Below are positions 31,901 through 43,405 of a DNA stretch of 64,000 bases, one piece after another. The position numbers and the translations under genes were made by a program. The DNA is from Trachythela sp. YZ-2020. Its lineage: Eukaryota; Cnidaria; Anthozoa; Malacalcyonacea; Clavulariidae. Each line of letters starts with the position of its first letter. Position 1 is the stretch's first letter. The stretch covers positions 2,833,001 through 2,897,000 of the forward strand of contig JADLSH010000273.1 in assembly GCA_016169945.1 (NCBI GenBank), in the 5' to 3' direction. Under the pieces are notes generated by a model. The model made no database searches. It was not told the origin of the DNA and was given only the letters and a program-made list of their open reading frames with translations.

Positions 31901-34900
31901 AATTGAGACATCATCATGGGAGTGGATTAAATGTCCACTCTATGTGTTGGTCTCGTGTTTCGTATAGCAAATACATGAAATTTCCTATCATTTGCTCTCT
32001 CCAGTACAGCATTAATATCAATACAGTTCAGGTTGACCCCCACTCAGATTTACAGCATATTTGCATAGTGAAATCCAATTATTAATTAGGCTTAATCGGA
32101 TTAATATTTGCACATTTCTATGGATCTTTAGAATTTCAAAACATTATAGTTGGTGACTTTTTGAGTCCATTGAATCTACAAATCTGAGCATCCAGAATAA
32201 TATAGGTATGCTAATATGCTATCTTCTAATTATATAAATACACCATACCTGCTTAGGTAGTTTAAAGTCACGAAAGAGCATCCTGTTTTTTTTCTCTTCA
32301 AAAATGAAAGGACTAGTTGTTTTGGCAGCAGTGGATGTTGAGGGTTCCTCTTTTTGAGTAATACATTCAGATACATCAATTGGATTTTCATCTCTTGTTT
32401 CAATAGCAATAACAGGAACCTAAGAAAAGCCATACAGTAGAAATGACTTGTGCATGAAATTTATCCTGCACTTCCAGACAGCACCTTTGTAACCACTTTC
32501 TTAATCATGTCTCCAAACTAACTTGGGAAAAAACCTTGGGAAAGGCATGCAAAAAGATTATCCTGAAATATTGGGTCGTTCCGGAAGAAATCCATACTAG
32601 TCTAGGACTTGTATACGAGTTTGTATGCGTTTCATTTAGGACAGGTAATCTCAACTACTTTAGGGTAAAATGACCATGGCGGTCTACATGGCATATGTGC
32701 CAAAACCTGAATCCGGGACGAAAGTCCTGAAAATGACCCCGCCCTCAAACGGCAGTGTCGACATAGCTCTAACTTACGAAAAGCAAAAGCGATAGCCTTT
32801 CTGAAGTGCTTATAGTGTTTAGAAGGGTTGCTTTTAGGGTGGTTATTGGAAGGAAAAATTTGTCTAAGTATAATATTTTACAAGAAAATGACCATGGACA
32901 ACCCCAGGTGAATTGCTAATTATGCATAAAACTAGAATTACAAATTGTAAGTGAAATGCTGCGAGCAAATACTGGAAGTTCCTGTGTCTTCCACAGTCGT
33001 CTCTTGGGTAGTCTTCAGGATAGTAATGAGGGCCACTAATGAGGGCCACTGTGAGGGCCACTAATGAGGGCCACTGTGAATCCGCTAATGAGGGCCACTG
33101 CAGGGCTGCAAGTAAATATTTGACTTGACAGGACATTTGTCCGATCACTTTTAATTTTGGTCGGACATATAAACTTGAATTTGGTCGGAGAAAAACCAAC
33201 ATCACTAAATTTGGTCGGACATATATACGTCACAAGATATACAGGGTGTATAAAAAAAACCGCAATCCTCGATTCAAATGTCGATTTTGAAAATAATAAA
33301 GAAGTAAAGCCTATATGTTTACATTCATTTGAAAGCTTAGCCATTCAGCTTTCCAACGATGGGCTACTTTTTAAATTTGAACGATTGGTTCGCGAAAAAT
33401 ATTACTTTAAGCAACTGAGATTGGAAAATTGGAAATTCGAGATGCAATAATAAAGCGGCCCTGAAATAGACGAACTCATTTCGTAAAAATCCCCGAAACT
33501 CTCAAAGCTTTTTGCTGATAGCAGATCAAAATCAAGTAACTACGGCTTCCTATGCGCCATTTTTAACTTATTACTTACTTTCCATACACAACGCTACTGG
33601 TTTAAACAGTTTAAGCTTGCGGCCACCAACTTGCTAAATTTCTGTTTACGTTACAATTAACATACGGCGCTGTTCGACGGGCAATACACGGCGATTGTTT
33701 TTATTACTTTTTGGGATCGATTTAGGAGTATAAAGTAAATTACACAGCTCAACATCTTTTAAAACGTCTTTTAAAGACTTCTTGGTACATTGTTTCGCGT
33801 GAAAACAACAGTATTAAAGTTTAAACAAGAAGATTCAAGAATTCCAAATGCGACTATTAAATAACATTTAATGAAATTGCATAATTGTAACGTAAACAGA
33901 AATTGGCAAGTTGGTGGCCGCAATTAAGCTTAAACTGTTTAGACCAGTACCGTTGTGTATGGAAAGTTAGTAACAAGTTAAACATGGTGCACAGAAAGCC
34001 GTGGTTACTTGATTTTAATCTGCTGTCAGGAAAAAGGTTTGATAGTTTCGGGGATTTTTACGAAATGAGTTCGTCTATTCAGGGCCGCTTTATTATTGCA
34101 TCTCGAATTTTCATCTTTCCAATCTCAGATGCTTAAAGTAAAATATTTCGCGAACCCACTGTTCAAATTTTAAAAGTAACCCATCGTGAATGGCTAAGCT
34201 TTCAAATGAATGTAAACATATGGGCTTTACTGCTCTATTATTTTCAAAATCGACATGTGAATCGAGGATTGCGTTTTTTTTATACACCCTGTATATAAGT
34301 CACAAGACAAGTATGTATAGCCATTCCCGGCCAACGTTAAGTAAAATGCTAGAATGCCTTATTGCAAAATGCAAATTTGCAATCGGATTTTGTCACAGCA
34401 AAAAAATGTATGTGACAATTTTTTTTTGTGATCGGACCAATGTCCGATCAAAATTACTTTTGCTCGGACATTTGCCAAATTTAGTCGGACATTGTCCGAT
34501 GTCCGACAGTAATTTGCAGCCCTGCCACTGTGAGGGCCACTAATGAGGGCCACTGTGAGGGCCACTAATGAGGGCCACTAATGAGGGTCACTGCGAGGGC
34601 CACTAATGAAGGCCACTAATGAGGGCCACTAATTTATCAGTAGCTCACACTTACTGTCATGTGTTACCCTCAGTAAATGAAGTCAATGAAATGAAATGAT
34701 AATAATTGCATGTCTTAAAGTTCTATAAATTCGCATTAACTGGGTATGAATTTATTATCATTTGGATCAGGCATGTACCAGACTAAGTGTACCACAAACA
34801 TTTCGTGAATGAGAATCAAACAGATAAATACAATCTTTTATTAAAGCCATATTAATATAGCCTTCTAATATTATAAATGCATAAGTATTGCTTGAAAAAG

Positions 34901-37900
34901 CATTCATCAAAGTTGAACATAAAGTATAGTACAAGCTGTGATTGCTGTGCTTGTCGAACGCATTAATAGTTGTCCCTTCATAAAACTCTTTGTAATCTAC
35001 CAACCATAAAGGTGCGTTGTTTCACGAGTTTTGATCTACCACCAGTAGATCAGAATTAGTCACCCTGATAAGCGACTCAACATCCGCCCTTTTCGATTCA
35101 GCCCAAATACCGTCGCTTGCAAGTAAGGTGGACAGTCGCAGATAAAAACATTGCCTATTTGTGTGAGAATCTTCAATGTTTGTCAAGAACACTTAACAGG
35201 TTTTATAAACCTGATCAGCCAATCACGTTTAACCGGCTCCAAGCTGATTACATGATCACATAGGCGGATTTTCAGATTTTGCTCTGGGGGGGTGCCGAAA
35301 ATTTAGGGGGGGGGGTGCCAAAAATTTAGGGGGGAGGTGAGCGACAGGGTGCGTAGCGCCCTCGAGCAAGCTGCAGCAGGGGTCTGGGGGCACAGTTGCC
35401 AATGGGGGTAAGGGGGCGAAGCCCCCAGAAAATTTTGAGATTTTTGGTCAAAATCCTTATTTAGTTAAAAATCCTTGTTTTTAGTCTTACTTAGTTCAAA
35501 ATCTTTATTTCAATCACACTACTGTCATTTATCCCAATGAGCATTTAAATTTTTTTGGGGGGGTGCAAATTTCTCTAGGGGGGGTGGAGAAATTTTTGGT
35601 GGGGGTGCGCACCCCCCCGCACCCCCCAGAAAATCCGCCTATGCATGATCATCACAAACATTGAAGTTTCTCGGTAAAAACATTGCACTTTGCCATGAGA
35701 ATAGACAATGTTTTATCTACGACTGTTCATCCTTTGATATATAATAGTTGCAAGCGACGGCATTGAAGCGAATCGTTTGTTTTTCTAGTATAAATTTGCA
35801 GTGTTTGCGTCAAGAGACCATCGCATCTCACGGGACAGGTAGTCCAGGGACAACGTCTCTGTGTCAGGGATGGATCTACTTTCAAAAGCATCGAGATATA
35901 AAAGTCGATCTCCCTCAGCAAGAATCTGATCTACGTTAGATGCGGTCCACTGTTGGATCGGCAAAGTCTGAGCAAATAATAACGCTGAAAAACTCATAAA
36001 AGAACATTGTTTTCCGCGTGAAATGTCACTATAAAACCGTTCGCTACCTTGATGAATGCTTCCAGCAACAAATAAATTTAAATTTGACATGATTTCAATT
36101 AAAAAACTTACCTAGTTCTTGCCTTCTAGATACAACTTTTCGAACGTAAACACATGCAACATAATGCAACATTAATATGACTAATGATGAAACCGCTGAT
36201 TTCAACAAAGTTTTATCAAGTTGTAAAACAGTGCAGTGTATTTTACCTTTGATATTGTGTCCTTCGATTTTTCGTGAAATATGGCGCCATTGCAATGGCT
36301 ACCGCTTCCCTGCCCGATAAATGCCACTTCTTCGTCTTCCTATGTATTTAGATTACAGCATCCAAGAGTACTTCATTGTAGAATATTCCTAATCCGAAAA
36401 CACCAGTTGCATTTGGAAGGAAAAACCTCCAATAATACTTGCCTTGCCAGAATCCCAAAGAAGTAATTTAAAAGTCACACGCAAGTTCGCGAAAACTCCT
36501 CGTGGGTTACATAACAGGGGGGGGGGGGGTGGGGTGGTGGTGAATATTTTCACGAAACGTTTCTTCGACACCACAGCAACGTAACTAAATATACTATATT
36601 TATTGTATTTTTATGATTTATGATAAGACAATAAATATTTGCATATTTTTATCATAAAAATACAATAAATATAGTATATTTAGCTAGTTTGCTGTGGTGG
36701 CGAACAAACATTTCGTGAAAATATCACCCCCCCTGTCATGTAACCCACGAGGAGATTTCGCGAACTTGCGTGTGACTTTTAACCCATTTAGTCGCATTGC
36801 ACTCTGATGCACCTACTTTAGTATTTTACTCTGTCTAATGCCAGACGATTTTACTTGTCAAGGGGAGAGCGCTGGCACTCAATGGATTAAATTACTTCTT
36901 TGGGATTCTGGCAAGGCAAGTATTATTGGAGGTTTTTCCCTCCAAATGCAACTGGTGTTTTCGGTTTTTTTGGATTAGGAATATTCTACAATGAAGTACT
37001 CTTGGATGCTGTAATCTAAATACATAGGAAGACGAAGAAGTGGCATTTATCGGGCAGGGAAGCGGTAGCCATTGCAATGGCGCCATATTTCACGAAAAAT
37101 CGAAGGACACAATATCAAAGGTAAAATACACTGCACTGTTTTACAACTTGATAAAACTTTGTTGAAATCTTCTTTAGTCATTTATGATTATGTAGAAGTA
37201 CAACAACTGGAAGATATTTGCGAGACTCGGTGATAAAAAGCAAACAAGACGGCAAAATATGGCTGAAATCATGTTTTCGTGGGGGGGGGGGGGGGGGTAA
37301 GTGAAATAAAATGTATTATATTTAAAGAAAACAATGACAATCCTTATGAAATCCACAATAATTATATTAAATTAAGCATAGTTTTTCATCCCATGATAAT
37401 TTTTTTTAGGAAATAAGAAAATTTAATTTCTGCCAGGCAATTTTATGCATAATTAGCAATTCACCTGGGGTGGTCCATGGTCATTTTCTGGTAAAATATT
37501 ATACGTAGACAAATTTTTCCTTCCAATAACCACCCCTAAAAGCAACCCTTCTAAACACTATAAGCACTTCAGAAAGGCTGTCGCTTTTGCTTTTCGGAAG
37601 TTAGAGCTATGTCGATACTGCCATTTGAGGGCGGGTCATTTTCAGGACTTTCATCCCGGATTCAGCTTTTGGCAAATATGCCATGTTGACCGCCATGGTC
37701 ATTTTACCCTAAAACAGTTGAGATTACCTGTCCTAAATTAAACGCATACAAACTTATATACAGGTCCTAGACTATACCTGTAGAGATAGAGGAAATTGAA
37801 AATTCCTCCTACCTGGACATCCAACAAAGGTGGATGTCCAGGTAGGGGAACCTCCCCCCTTCCCTGGACAGCCAGAAGGCAGCTTCCTATTGTATCTAGG

Positions 37901-39340
37901 TAAACAAATTCGGCTAATTAAAACATGCTTTGGTGTACATAACTGTAGTTACATTCATGCTGAAGTATTCTTGTTTAAATTGGGACGAGAGTCCTGTTCC
38001 TTTCCCCTGTCACGATTTGTCTAATTTACAAACATTTTGCTCAATAAATTTCTCCTGATATCTAAGTGGCTGTTTACATGATCTCACTTTGCCGGGATGC
38101 AACAAAGCGTGTGATTGTTTTGATGTATTGTCCATGGAAAATTGAAATAAGTTTCTGTACATGCCTTAGCAACATAACAGCTTATCAGCCTGAGCAATTA
38201 CGTCAACAATCTTATGAACATGATGCCAGTGCACGATGGTTGTTTCAACTTTTCACGATGGCACATTGACTTATTTCAATGCTTCAAAATGCTCGCACAG
38301 CTCGTTGCTTCCTGACAAAAGCAGGATCATGTAAACAGCCATTAACTTTACAAAATATTGAAAGTAACACATCAGACAATCTAGCATCAAAATGTCTTAA
38401 AACATTTCTCCTCCCTAATGGGATATGACCCATGCATTCCAATCCTCACCTTTGTGCAACTATCAATCTCCTTATTTTCAGCAAAACGTTTGGCATGCCT
38501 TTTAATAACAAGAGCCTCTACAAGCTTAAAGCCACACACACTGACCATTGTGCAAACATCAATATCTTCTAAAATACTGACATCACTTATCTAGTATTCA
38601 AAAAAGGTGAATTTCAAACACATCCTTAATTGAAGATAGTATATTTAATCTGTAGAAATAACTCTTCCAAAGTTTGAAGACCAAGCTTTTTAAATAAAAT
38701 TTGAAGTTTGATATAATATAGTAATATACCACAAACTATACTTCTCACACACCGCTGGGAGCTGCTGCAGCCATCCACTGCACTCTCGACATTCACATCG
38801 ACTTTAGCGATATTTTTCGGGCTTTTGTTTAGCGTCAGAAGACGCCTTTAACGAGTCTTTATTCTTACTCACCGGGGAAACTTGATTTTGCGTCAATAAA
38901 CAACAATATATTTACATAAAAAGCGACTGTTGTCTTTGTTCATGTCAAGCAATGTGCAACAACAAAAGTTACAAAATGTTCTTGCCAACCCGCACCACCC
39001 GCTTAATATACAGGCCCCAGACACAGGGTGTGTGAGAAACACTGGTTTGAAAACATTTTCTGCTTCTTTCGAGCCTCAGCCAAACAAAAAATACCACGTA
39101 TTTTCGATATTTTTAAAGCTCTATCTATGTACCAATTAATTTTTAAGGTCGAAAACGAAAAAAGGCTTCAAAGATGGGATATCTACCAACAAAGAATTTG
39201 TTTTAGTCTTCCAAATTTTTAAACTTTATACATATTAAATGACAAGAGACAAAAAGTACCTGTTGTTCTTGTAGTACGCGAATTATTTCACCACTGAGGC
39301 CATTCTTTAAGAGGTAATCTTCCAGGGTTTCTTCCATCAT
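28934..39340 (-). CDS. SAM-like / 'SAMD3-like' gene, eight exons
   Basis: Exons on the minus strand: 39340-39260 (start MMEETLEDYLLKNGLSGEII); 38590-38450 (EDIDVCTMVSVCGFKLVEAL); 32419-32249 (VPVIAIETRDENPIDVSE); 31457-31263 (NVRHEFIRDICSHIS, KYPFLKDAIGSG); 30620-30260 (SWDESIKNRLKHVRKY, LVELKKECSRP, MMSSFEFRRAN); 30135-about 29930 (IRQEFCRVIKDENAVYDMKE); 29522-29438 (LETAFALHVLPELLRQ); 29245-28934 (VVCVEGEELTNV, LYSLYYIFSISYPNEQKYFF). Consensus splice sites and matching phases join the first five exons. The N-terminus looks like a SAM domain (protein interaction); the rest matches uncharacterised 'SAM domain-containing protein 3-like' proteins abundant in fish and cnidarians. One extra base near 30315 shifts the frame, and MITE 29813-29928 abuts exon 6, so it may be a pseudogene or contain a sequence error. 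Confidence 0.68.
29813..29928. repeat. GGGTTTTCCCT-ended MITE
   Basis: Inverted ends GGGTTTTCCCT and AGGGAAAACCC, with inner ATTGTCCTCACA and its complement. About 116 bp, lies at the 3' edge of exon 6 of the SAM-like gene and obscures its donor site. Confidence 0.75.
31548..31785 (+). repeat. TTAA MITE dimer
   Basis: Two copies (31548-31659, 31685-31785) of a MITE starting TTAACCCATTGAGTCGCATT and ending CTTAATGGGTTAA, separated by a 25-bp spacer (CAGGCCTATCTGCCCATGTG...). Same unit at 44210-44347 and 44373-44485 with the same spacer, and singly at 36779-36890. Located in intron 4 of the SAM-like gene. Confidence 0.88.
31815..31842. repeat. Perfect 28-bp palindrome
   Basis: AATGGGTAACAAAT followed by its exact reverse complement, with no loop. 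Intronic; meaning unknown. Confidence 0.7.
33028..33100 (+). repeat. GAGGGCCACTAAT minisatellite, split array
   Basis: Units of about 13 bp here and at 34525-34632 in the same orientation. The array was one block until the element at 33101-34524 inserted. Confidence 0.8.
33101..34524. mobile_element. hAT-like element (CAGGGCTGCAA ends)
   Basis: Ends CAGGGCTGCAAGTAA and TTTGCAGCCCTG; subterminal GTCGGACA repeats on both sides. CCACTG borders both ends, but the target is itself repetitive so the duplication length is unsure. Non-coding. A foldback element is inserted in its middle. Confidence 0.7.
33240..34293. mobile_element. Mariner-like foldback with about 430-bp arms
   Basis: Ends TACAGGGTGTATAAAAA and complement, with TA duplicated at 33238-33239 and 34294-34295. 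Arms are near-identical inverted copies for over 400 bp each (both contain CGGCCCTGAA and AAACAGTTTAAGCTT or complements), leaving a short spacer. A transcript would form a long hairpin. Confidence 0.82.
34767..36090 (-). CDS. UL36-type cysteine protease-like gene, two or more exons
   Basis: The first piece starts at the ATG at 36090 (minus): FVAGSIHQGSERF, then SRGKQCSFMSFSALLFA with a candidate nucleophile Cys29, and WTASNVDQILAEGDRLLYL; coding similarity fades near 35790 (YLSREM). The second piece, 35003-34767, has NAFSSNTYAFIILEGYINMA and LFDSHSRN, a D-x-H like the Asp-His pair of this fold. The GxQC ... DxH layout is that of herpesvirus tegument-type deubiquitinases and of related domains often found in cnidarian mobile elements. 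Protease or deubiquitinase activity is inferred. The intron holds a hAT MITE. It lies inside the 5.2-kb inverted-repeat element, antisense to none of the host exons. Confidence 0.55.
35259..35643. mobile_element. hAT MITE (CATAGGCGGAT ends)
   Basis: Ends CATAGGCGGATTTTC and GAAAATCCGCCTATG, flanked by an exact 8-bp duplication CATGATCA (35251-35258, 35644-35651). G-rich interior with runs of GGGGGTGC. Lies between the two protease exon pieces. Confidence 0.88.
36200..37170. repeat. Large palindrome (about 390-bp arms)
   Basis: 36200-36590 and 36700-37170 are inverted copies (both carry GCAATGGCTACCGCTTCCC and GAATATTCCTAATCC or complements). The centre 36590-36690 is itself palindromic around ACAATAAATATTTGC. 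The right arm is interrupted by a TTAA MITE at 36779-36890; the left arm keeps the uninterrupted site. Confidence 0.85.
36779..36890 (+). repeat. TTAA MITE with visible empty site
   Basis: TTAACCCATTTAGTCGCATT to CAATGGATTAA. The other palindrome arm reads CTTTTAAATTACTTC at this point, so the MITE entered a single TTAA and duplicated it. TTAA targeting is typical of piggyBac and of Kolobok-type elements. Confidence 0.9.
37809..37848. repeat. Perfect hairpin, 16-bp arms
   Basis: CCTACCTGGACATCCA and its complement around an eight-base spacer, just outside the right arm of the 5.2-kb element. Role unknown; could be a MITE relic. Confidence 0.6.
38066..38342. repeat. TGGCTGTTTACATG-ended MITE
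   Basis: Inverted ends TGGCTGTTTACATGATC and GATCATGTAAACAGCCA. Non-coding, intron 2 of the SAM-like gene, 108 bp downstream of nothing coding. Confidence 0.75.
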
Positions 39341-39887
39341 CAGCGTTTTTAAGAAACAGTGAAGAATTTTAAAATTTAATAGTCAGTTTAAACTAAATGC
39401 TTTAAAATGATAAAGCAAAAAGAATTCATTTGAACTAGCTATTAAAACTAAAGACAATCGTTACGCGAAGTAAACCAAAAAATACAAGCTTGAATAAGCT
39501 AAAAACGACTTCTAAAAATATTGGGTAGCAAACATTTTGTCAACTTACGTTAAAAATTGTTTATTAATATGCAATAAACTGAAATGAATTTTCAGTAACT
39601 CGAACCAAAAATGACCAGGGAAAAAAAGCCAACCTTCCTCTCTCAAGTCGCAACTACGAAGCCAAAATCCCGTATGTAATATGTATGGATGCTTTTAATT
39701 GGCTGTTTTTTTTTATATCCGCATGATTGACATCTTAGCTGACACCTGATTGGTCGCAGCGATTCGCGCCACTTTTGCCACAGAATAATACAGTATTGTA
39801 GTATAATACCACATAATAGTACAGTATGTAGTATTCTGTGCTTTTGCCTTCAGGCATAAAAAGATATTTTGAAATATTTTCGACAAA
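39341..39887. promoter_or_regulatory. Shared head-to-head intergenic region
   Basis: 547 bp between the first codons of the SAM-like gene (minus) and the zinc-finger gene (plus). A TATA-like GCATAAAAAG lies at about 39854, 34 bp before the plus-strand ATG. A palindrome at 39779-39841 (CACAGAATA ... TATTCTGTG) lies in between. A bidirectional promoter is plausible but inferred. Confidence 0.4.
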
Positions 39888-40629
39888 ATGCCGTGGAATT
39901 GTAGTATATGTGCACTTTTCGCAGCTGATGACCTGAAAACACTTCTAAACCACATTGGTAGATGTCATCGAAACGACCCGAATTTTCATTGCGTTTGTGG
40001 AATCGATGGCTGTGCTAAAACTTTTAAAAAATACTACACTTGGAGAAAACATATCAAGAAAAAGCATGAAATTGAGATGCGCCTGAATGATAACGTCCAG
40101 CATAACTTGGATCCAGGAATTGTCCCACACCAAAATGTGCAAAACCAAGATTTGAATCCGATCGAACAACATGCTAACCAAGATCAAGTCACCAAATCAA
40201 GTGCATTGTACCTACTAAAGCTCCAGGAAGATTGTCTTTTACCGAAAACAGCCGTCAAATCCGTGTAGAGAATACGAAGACAATTGTAGAAGAAACTTTA
40301 TCTGTGGTAAAGTCCCAAGTACAAGAATGTTTGACACAAAGTAATGTTGATTTTGAAAGTATCCCGGGTTTGAGCGACGTTTTTAAAGAGGACAACGCGG
40401 CAACCAATCCCTTTCACAGCTTGGAAACTGAAACGGAGCAGGAAAAGTACTACAAGGAAAATTTTCACCTAAAGGTATTTGAAGAATTTGTCATGTGTAC
40501 AGGGGTATTTTAGGTTTTAGGGGTTGGGTTCTCCCCAAGTTTTCAATAATTTTTTATTTGGTAGCCTTTGGTTATGCTATTAAGTACCCGACGGAAAGTG
40601 AAGGCATCTAGGGGGGGAAATACTCCAAC

Positions 40630-41265
40630 CCAAAATTAACCGTATTCTCTCTATTAAGCCTTCCGGGGTCTTATTCTTTTCAGCCCCTTTTAAGGCGGGC
40701 GTACTGGAGAGGAGGACTAGCTTATTGGAGAAGGGGGCTTATTGGAGAGGGGGCTTATTGGAGAAGGGGGCTTATTGGAGAAGGGGGCTTATTGGAGAGG
40801 GGAACTTATTGGAGAGGGGGGCTTATTGGAGAAGGGGCTTATTGGAGAAGGGGGCTTATTGGAGAAGGGGGCTTATTGGAGGGGGCTTATTGGAGAGGGG
40901 CTTATTGGAGAAGGGGGCTTATTGGAGAAGGGGCTTATTGGAGAAGGGGCTTATTGGAGAGGGGCTTATTGGAGAAGGGAGGCTTATTGGAGAAGGGGGC
41001 TTATTGGAGAAGGGGCTTATTGGAGAGGGGTATATTGGAGAAGGGAGGCTTATTGGAGAAGGGGGCTTATTGGAGAAGGGATGCTTATTGGAGAGGGCTT
41101 ATTGAAAGGGGGCTTATTTGGCTCTTGAGAAAATATCTAAAACTACATATTTTTCTATTAATAGGGGGGGGGGGCTTAATAAATATCTTCACCTAAAAGG
41201 GAGGCTTATTAGAGAGGGGAGCTTATTTGAGAGGGCGCTACATAGATAAATAAATAAATACGGTA
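40630..41265 (+). repeat. MITE with GGAGAAGGGGGCTTATT minisatellite in intron 1
   Basis: About 25 units of 15-17 bp at 40700-41110, plus related units to 41235. The block starts near ACCGTATTCTC (40638) and ends near AATACGGTA (41264), inverted ends like those of TACCGTATTTAC-type MITEs. All three plus frames are open only because of the repeat. A purine-strand bias (GGGAGAAGG) is strong. A related pyrimidine-rich piece is at 48260-48490. Confidence 0.75.
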
Positions 41266-43317
41266 GTTGTTTAAGATTGGGGTTGGGAATCCCCCCTCTC
41301 CCTCTCTAAATATTCTGTGCGCTATTCTGAATACAATTATCCACGCCGAGAAAGTTAAAAATCGACTAGCCCACTGCAAATGAATTCTATAAATTTTTGC
41401 TCCGAATTCGAGGACAAATTTCGTCATCCAAATTGAAAGCGATTTTAATCAGGCATGTACTGTTGTTACAGGAACCGCAGAGGATTGTGCTGGGCCAGAA
41501 AATTGTTCATAAGAGGCGAAAAGGACAGCTACAAGCGACTAACGCTAGCGATGAGGCCTGTTACATCTCCATTCTCGACAGCCTAGAACAACTTTTAAAC
41601 GATGAATTTGTTTTACAACAGGTAATGCTTAAAAGCATAAGCATATGCATATTGCATATAGAAAAGTAGATTAATGTTCTTCTCGTAACATGTAATATTT
41701 TTTGAAGGTTGAAAATCCACACCAAAGTAACGATGGTTTGATAAGAGACTATTGTGATGGGACACAATTTCGGAGCCACCCATTGTTTTCAGTCGATGGG
41801 AAAGCATTACAACTAATGTTGTACTACGATGACTTGGAAACCTGTAACCCTCTGGGTTCAAAGGTTTCAAAACATAAGCTTGGTAAGTTTAAAATCCCGA
41901 AAAATCTTGTAAACGTTCAATTTCTTGCCATTTCTTAGCACAACTACTTCCCAATCAATCGAACATCAAAAACCGTATCGAATAACTTATAATAGCATTT
42001 CTATATTCTTTACAGGCGCATTTTACTACACACTGGGCAATATTGAACCAAAGTACCGCTCATCAACAAAGGCCATTCAACTTCTTTGCTTATACAAAAC
42101 GGCAGATATAAAAAAATATGGAATAAATTCAGTACTCGAACCATTTATTAAAGATTTAGAGAAGCTAGAACAGGTAATTTGGATTTACAGTATATTGAAT
42201 TTTTTGTCACAACCGAAAAAGAACACACTAAAATAGTTTATTTTATTACTTTATAAAGGACGAAGGTCATGGATTCATGATCAATGGTGAACTTCGACGG
42301 TTTCGCGGTTCCATAGCCTATGTGTCAGGAGACAATCCCGGAATCCACTTGATGGGAGGCTTTAAAGAAGGTTTTCAGGCTCATCGCAAATGTCGCCACT
42401 GCCTTGGTATTGATGATCAAATTAAAAACATGGTGAGTGACAGAGTTAATTATATCCTCTTACATTAATTATTTTACACGTATGCAGTGTTGATCATAGA
42501 CATAAGGCGTGGCTGTACAAAATTGGCTTAACCTTTTTTTTCTCAATGCCATCCATGCAGGTAAACTGAAAACACGAAAAAGTACTGGCACTAGTTATCA
42601 AACAGAAATCATTTTTATGCAAACTAGTAAATTCCTGAAAAAAATATAATTTACTTTGTTTCCATACTTCCGGTAGACGTACAGTATAATGTATCATACA
42701 ACCTACCTATACATCTGACATCAATCAGTTAATACAGCATCTATCCAATGGCACGTTAATTCCTAAAATAAAATCATATTATAAAACAGTATACTAGAAT
42801 TTATATAATTATATTTTCTGGATTTTAGCAATAATTTCTTTACTGCCTTGTAGTTCCATGAGAAGTACTTCACTCTTCGAACAAAAGAAAACTATGATGA
42901 TAACTGTGATGAAATATCAGCATTTGGTGATTATTTTAGCAAGACATACGGCATAAATAGAAGATCCATTCTGAATGAAAGCAAATATTTCCACGTGGTT
43001 GGTAGCTTGCCTACTGATGGAATGCATGACATCTTAGAAGGCACACTACACTATGAAATGAAGGAAATGCTGAAAGATTTCATCAAGACTGAAAGATATT
43101 TTACACTTGATGAGCTGAATCATAGACTGTCCACATTTGACTATGGTTACTACAATGATAAGAATAAACCAACTCCTATCACAGATCAAAAGCTCTCTTC
43201 TAATGATAACAACTTGAGACAACTTGGTAAGGGAATATAATTTTTAAAAGTGTATTGAATGGCAACCTTTACCACATATACAAGCTTATTGAAAAGGATA
43301 GATTTCCTGATTAAGTT

Positions 43318-43405
43318 TTAATAAACCATTGAGAAGCAGAGCTTTGCCATTGATGAGTAGAATCGTAAGTAGAGTGTTCTAGGGTGCATTGCCACTCAAT
43401 GATCG
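43318..43405 (-). repeat. Old TTAA MITE relative
   Basis: Reverse complement shows CATTGAGTGGCAATGCACCCTA and a TTAATAAACCATTGAG end, a decayed copy of the 31.5-kb MITE in intron 6 of the zinc-finger gene. Confidence 0.45.

Larger units (their letters stand above)
32599..37774. mobile_element. 5.2-kb inverted-repeat element carrying a protease-like gene
   Basis: Left arm 32599-32940 and right arm 37440-37774 are inverted copies of about 340 bp (outer end TAGTCTAGGAC; shared GGGTAAAATGACCATGGCGG and AGGAAAAATTTGTCTA). It sits in the intron between exons 2 and 3 of the SAM-like gene. Inside are a minus-strand cysteine-protease-like gene (34767-36090), a split GAGGGCCACTAAT minisatellite, a hAT-like element holding a foldback, a hAT MITE and a 1-kb palindrome. 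No transposase is recognised, so the superfamily is unknown. Confidence 0.75.

Noticed and set aside
40725..41196. Three overlapping 126-134-residue ORFs rich in Gly-Glu-Leu-Leu
   Set aside because: Pure products of the 15-17-bp minisatellite, open in all plus frames; located in an intron.
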